A DNA stretch of 6,870 nucleotides, taken from an uncultured Sphingomonadaceae bacterium (GTDB lineage: Bacteria > Pseudomonadota > Alphaproteobacteria > Sphingomonadales > Sphingomonadaceae). The notes below the pieces were generated by a model. It searched no databases. It was not told the DNA's origin and saw only the letters and a program-made list of their open reading frames with translations. Within the stretch, counting starts at the first letter, position 1. Every line of letters begins with the position of its first letter. Positions 5,788 through 6,870 of the stretch are shown here, piece by piece. Position numbers and translations under genes: made by a program. The stretch covers positions 1-6,870 of the forward strand of contig CAKZSF010000250.1 of the NCBI GenBank assembly GCA_937920575.1, read 5' to 3'.

Positions 5788-5807
5788 GCTCCCGCCGTCG
5801 CGGGAGC
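5788..5807 (-). terminator. Hairpin directly after the ppdK stop; possible terminator
   Basis: GCTCCCGC (5788-5795) and GCGGGAGC (5800-5807) form a perfect 8-bp stem with a CGTC loop. In the minus direction it begins 4 bases after the ppdK stop (5812-5814). It has no following U-tract on either strand. With the hairpin at 5749-5768 it fills the 63-base gap between the two convergent genes. Confidence 0.45.
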
Positions 5808-5811
5808 ACGC

Positions 5812-6870
5812 CTATTTAAGAGCCGCTTGCGCCGCCGCCAGGCGTGCGATCGGTACCCGGTATGGAGACGCGCTGACATAGTCGAGGCCAACCCGCTCAC
5901 AGAACGCGATGCTGCCCGGGTCGCCACCATGTTCGCCGCAAATGCCAAGCTTGATATCGTCGCGAGTGGCGCGACCGCGCTCCGCCGCCAGCTCAACCAA
6001 TTGCCCGACACCCTCTTCATCGAGGCCCACAAACGGATCCTTCGCGTAGATGCCCTTGTCGACATACTGCGCCAGGAATTGTGCCGAATCGTCGCGTGAT
6101 ACACCCAGCGTGGTTTGCGTTAGATCGTTGGTGCCAAAGGAGAAGAACTTGGCCTCTTCCGCAATCTCGCCCGCCATCAGCGCGGCGCGCGGCAGCTCAA
6201 TCATCGTTCCGACCATATAATCAATCTCGCGGCCTTGTTCGGCAAAGACCGTCTCGGCCGTCATATCGACCAAATTGCGCAATATCGCGAGCTCCTTGCG
6301 CGTGCCCACCAGCGGGATCATCACTTCGGGAACAGGCGCTTCGCCTTCGCTTTTGGCAACTTCACAAGCCGCTTCAAAGATCGCCCGGGCCTGCATCTCA
6401 TAAATCTCTGGGTATGTGATCCCGAGGCGACAGCCACGGTGACCCAGCATCGGATTGAATTCGTGCAGTTCGGCTGCGCGGCGCTTCAGATGGTCAACGC
6501 CCAGCCCGGTTGCCTCGGACAGCTCATCAAACTCGCCATCACCATGTGGCAGGAATTCATGCAACGGTGGATCAAGCAGGCGGATCGTACAGGGAAGCCC
6601 AGCCATCACTTTGAATATCTCGGCAAAGTCGCTGCGCTGTTCAGGCAGCAATTTTTCAAGCGCAGCGCGGCGGCCAGCTTCGCTATCCGCCAGGATCATC
6701 TCTCGAACAGCGGCAATCCGGCCTGCGTCAAAGAACATATGTTCGGTGCGACACAGCCCAATGCCTTCTGCGCCAAACTGTCGCGCCATCCGGCAATCAT
6801 CCGGCGTTTCAGCATTGGTGCGCACACGCATCCGGCGATGCGCATCCGCCCACACCATCAGCGTGGCAAA
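5812..6870 (-). CDS. ppdK: Pyruvate phosphate dikinase, C-terminal 352 residues, cut by the window edge
   Basis: This enzyme interconverts pyruvate, ATP and phosphate with phosphoenolpyruvate, AMP and diphosphate, linking pyruvate to gluconeogenesis or glycolysis in the cytoplasm. The visible part is the PEP/pyruvate-binding TIM barrel with its active-site residues. Counting from the first complete codon at 6870, these are [11 protein letters not shown] (Arg41), [12 protein letters not shown] (Arg97), [12 protein letters not shown] (139-150), GTMIELPRA (Glu225), [13 protein letters not shown] (Asn248, Asp249), and [16 protein letters not shown] with the general-acid cysteine at 311. The wording [10 protein letters not shown] and [10 protein letters not shown] is typical of PpdK rather than PEP synthase or PTS enzyme I. 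The ATG at 6858 is internal: the frame continues upstream as FATL to the edge. The nucleotide-binding and phosphohistidine domains lie outside. The stop is TAG at 5812-5814. Confidence 0.95.
   Translation of the reverse strand, partial: FATLMVWADAHRRMRVRTNAETPDDCRMARQFGAEGIGLCRTEHMFFDAGRIAAVREMILADSEAGRRAALEKLLPEQRSDFAEIFKVMAGLPCTIRLLDPPLHEFLPHGDGEFDELSEATGLGVDHLKRRAAELHEFNPMLGHRGCRLGITYPEIYEMQARAIFEAACEVAKSEGEAPVPEVMIPLVGTRKELAILRNLVDMTAETVFAEQGREIDYMVGTMIELPRAALMAGEIAEEAKFFSFGTNDLTQTTLGVSRDDSAQFLAQYVDKGIYAKDPFVGLDEEGVGQLVELAAERGRATRDDIKLGICGEHGGDPGSIAFCERVGLDYVSASPYRVPIARLAAAQAALK

Noticed and set aside
5541..6104. A 187-codon minus-strand frame across the methyltransferase–ppdK junction
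   Set aside because: It is arginine- and serine-rich as expected of a shadow frame and overlaps two well-supported genes.

Overview
The window looks like chromosomal DNA of an alphaproteobacterium, probably of the order Sphingomonadales (Erythrobacter/Sphingomonas-like). This is inferred from the moderately high GC, from the protein families (a pyruvate phosphate dikinase, a ComF/NDUFAF5-like methyltransferase pair, and a DmdC-type acyl-CoA dehydrogenase beside a MerR regulator), and from how their sequences read. No rRNA, tRNA, CRISPR array, transposase or phage gene was seen.

Layout, left to right. The window opens inside the 3' end of a plus-strand cysteine synthase gene. A plus-strand gene for a 217-residue predicted secreted protein of unknown family follows; its stop codon abuts a strong bidirectional terminator. 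Next comes a minus-strand cluster, in transcription order hisI (phosphoribosyl-AMP cyclohydrolase), a MerR-family regulator, and a 601-residue acyl-CoA dehydrogenase. An ACGT-rich dyad overlaps the hisI stop and lies just upstream of the regulator start. It is a good candidate operator through which the regulator controls itself and the dehydrogenase.

A stretch of about 350 bases without a convincing protein gene separates hisI from comF. It holds a perfect 11-bp hairpin followed by a T-rich tract, oriented on the plus strand, although both flanking genes are on the minus strand. The upstream sequence can form a long-range helix. The best explanation is an unannotated plus-strand structured RNA of about 200 nt, possibly 6S RNA, but the family assignment is unproven.

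The right half has comF (minus, double zinc-ribbon phosphoribosyltransferase) and a divergent SAM-dependent methyltransferase (plus, NDUFAF5/BioC-like) whose starts are only 46 bp apart. The methyltransferase converges on a pyruvate phosphate dikinase (minus) that runs off the right edge. Two perfect 8-bp hairpins lie between those stop codons.

Most of the window is ordinary housekeeping and catabolic metabolism. The points most worth checking are the candidate plus-strand RNA, the missing conventional start codon of hisI (a one-base change after an upstream ATG would restore it), and the ACGT operator.
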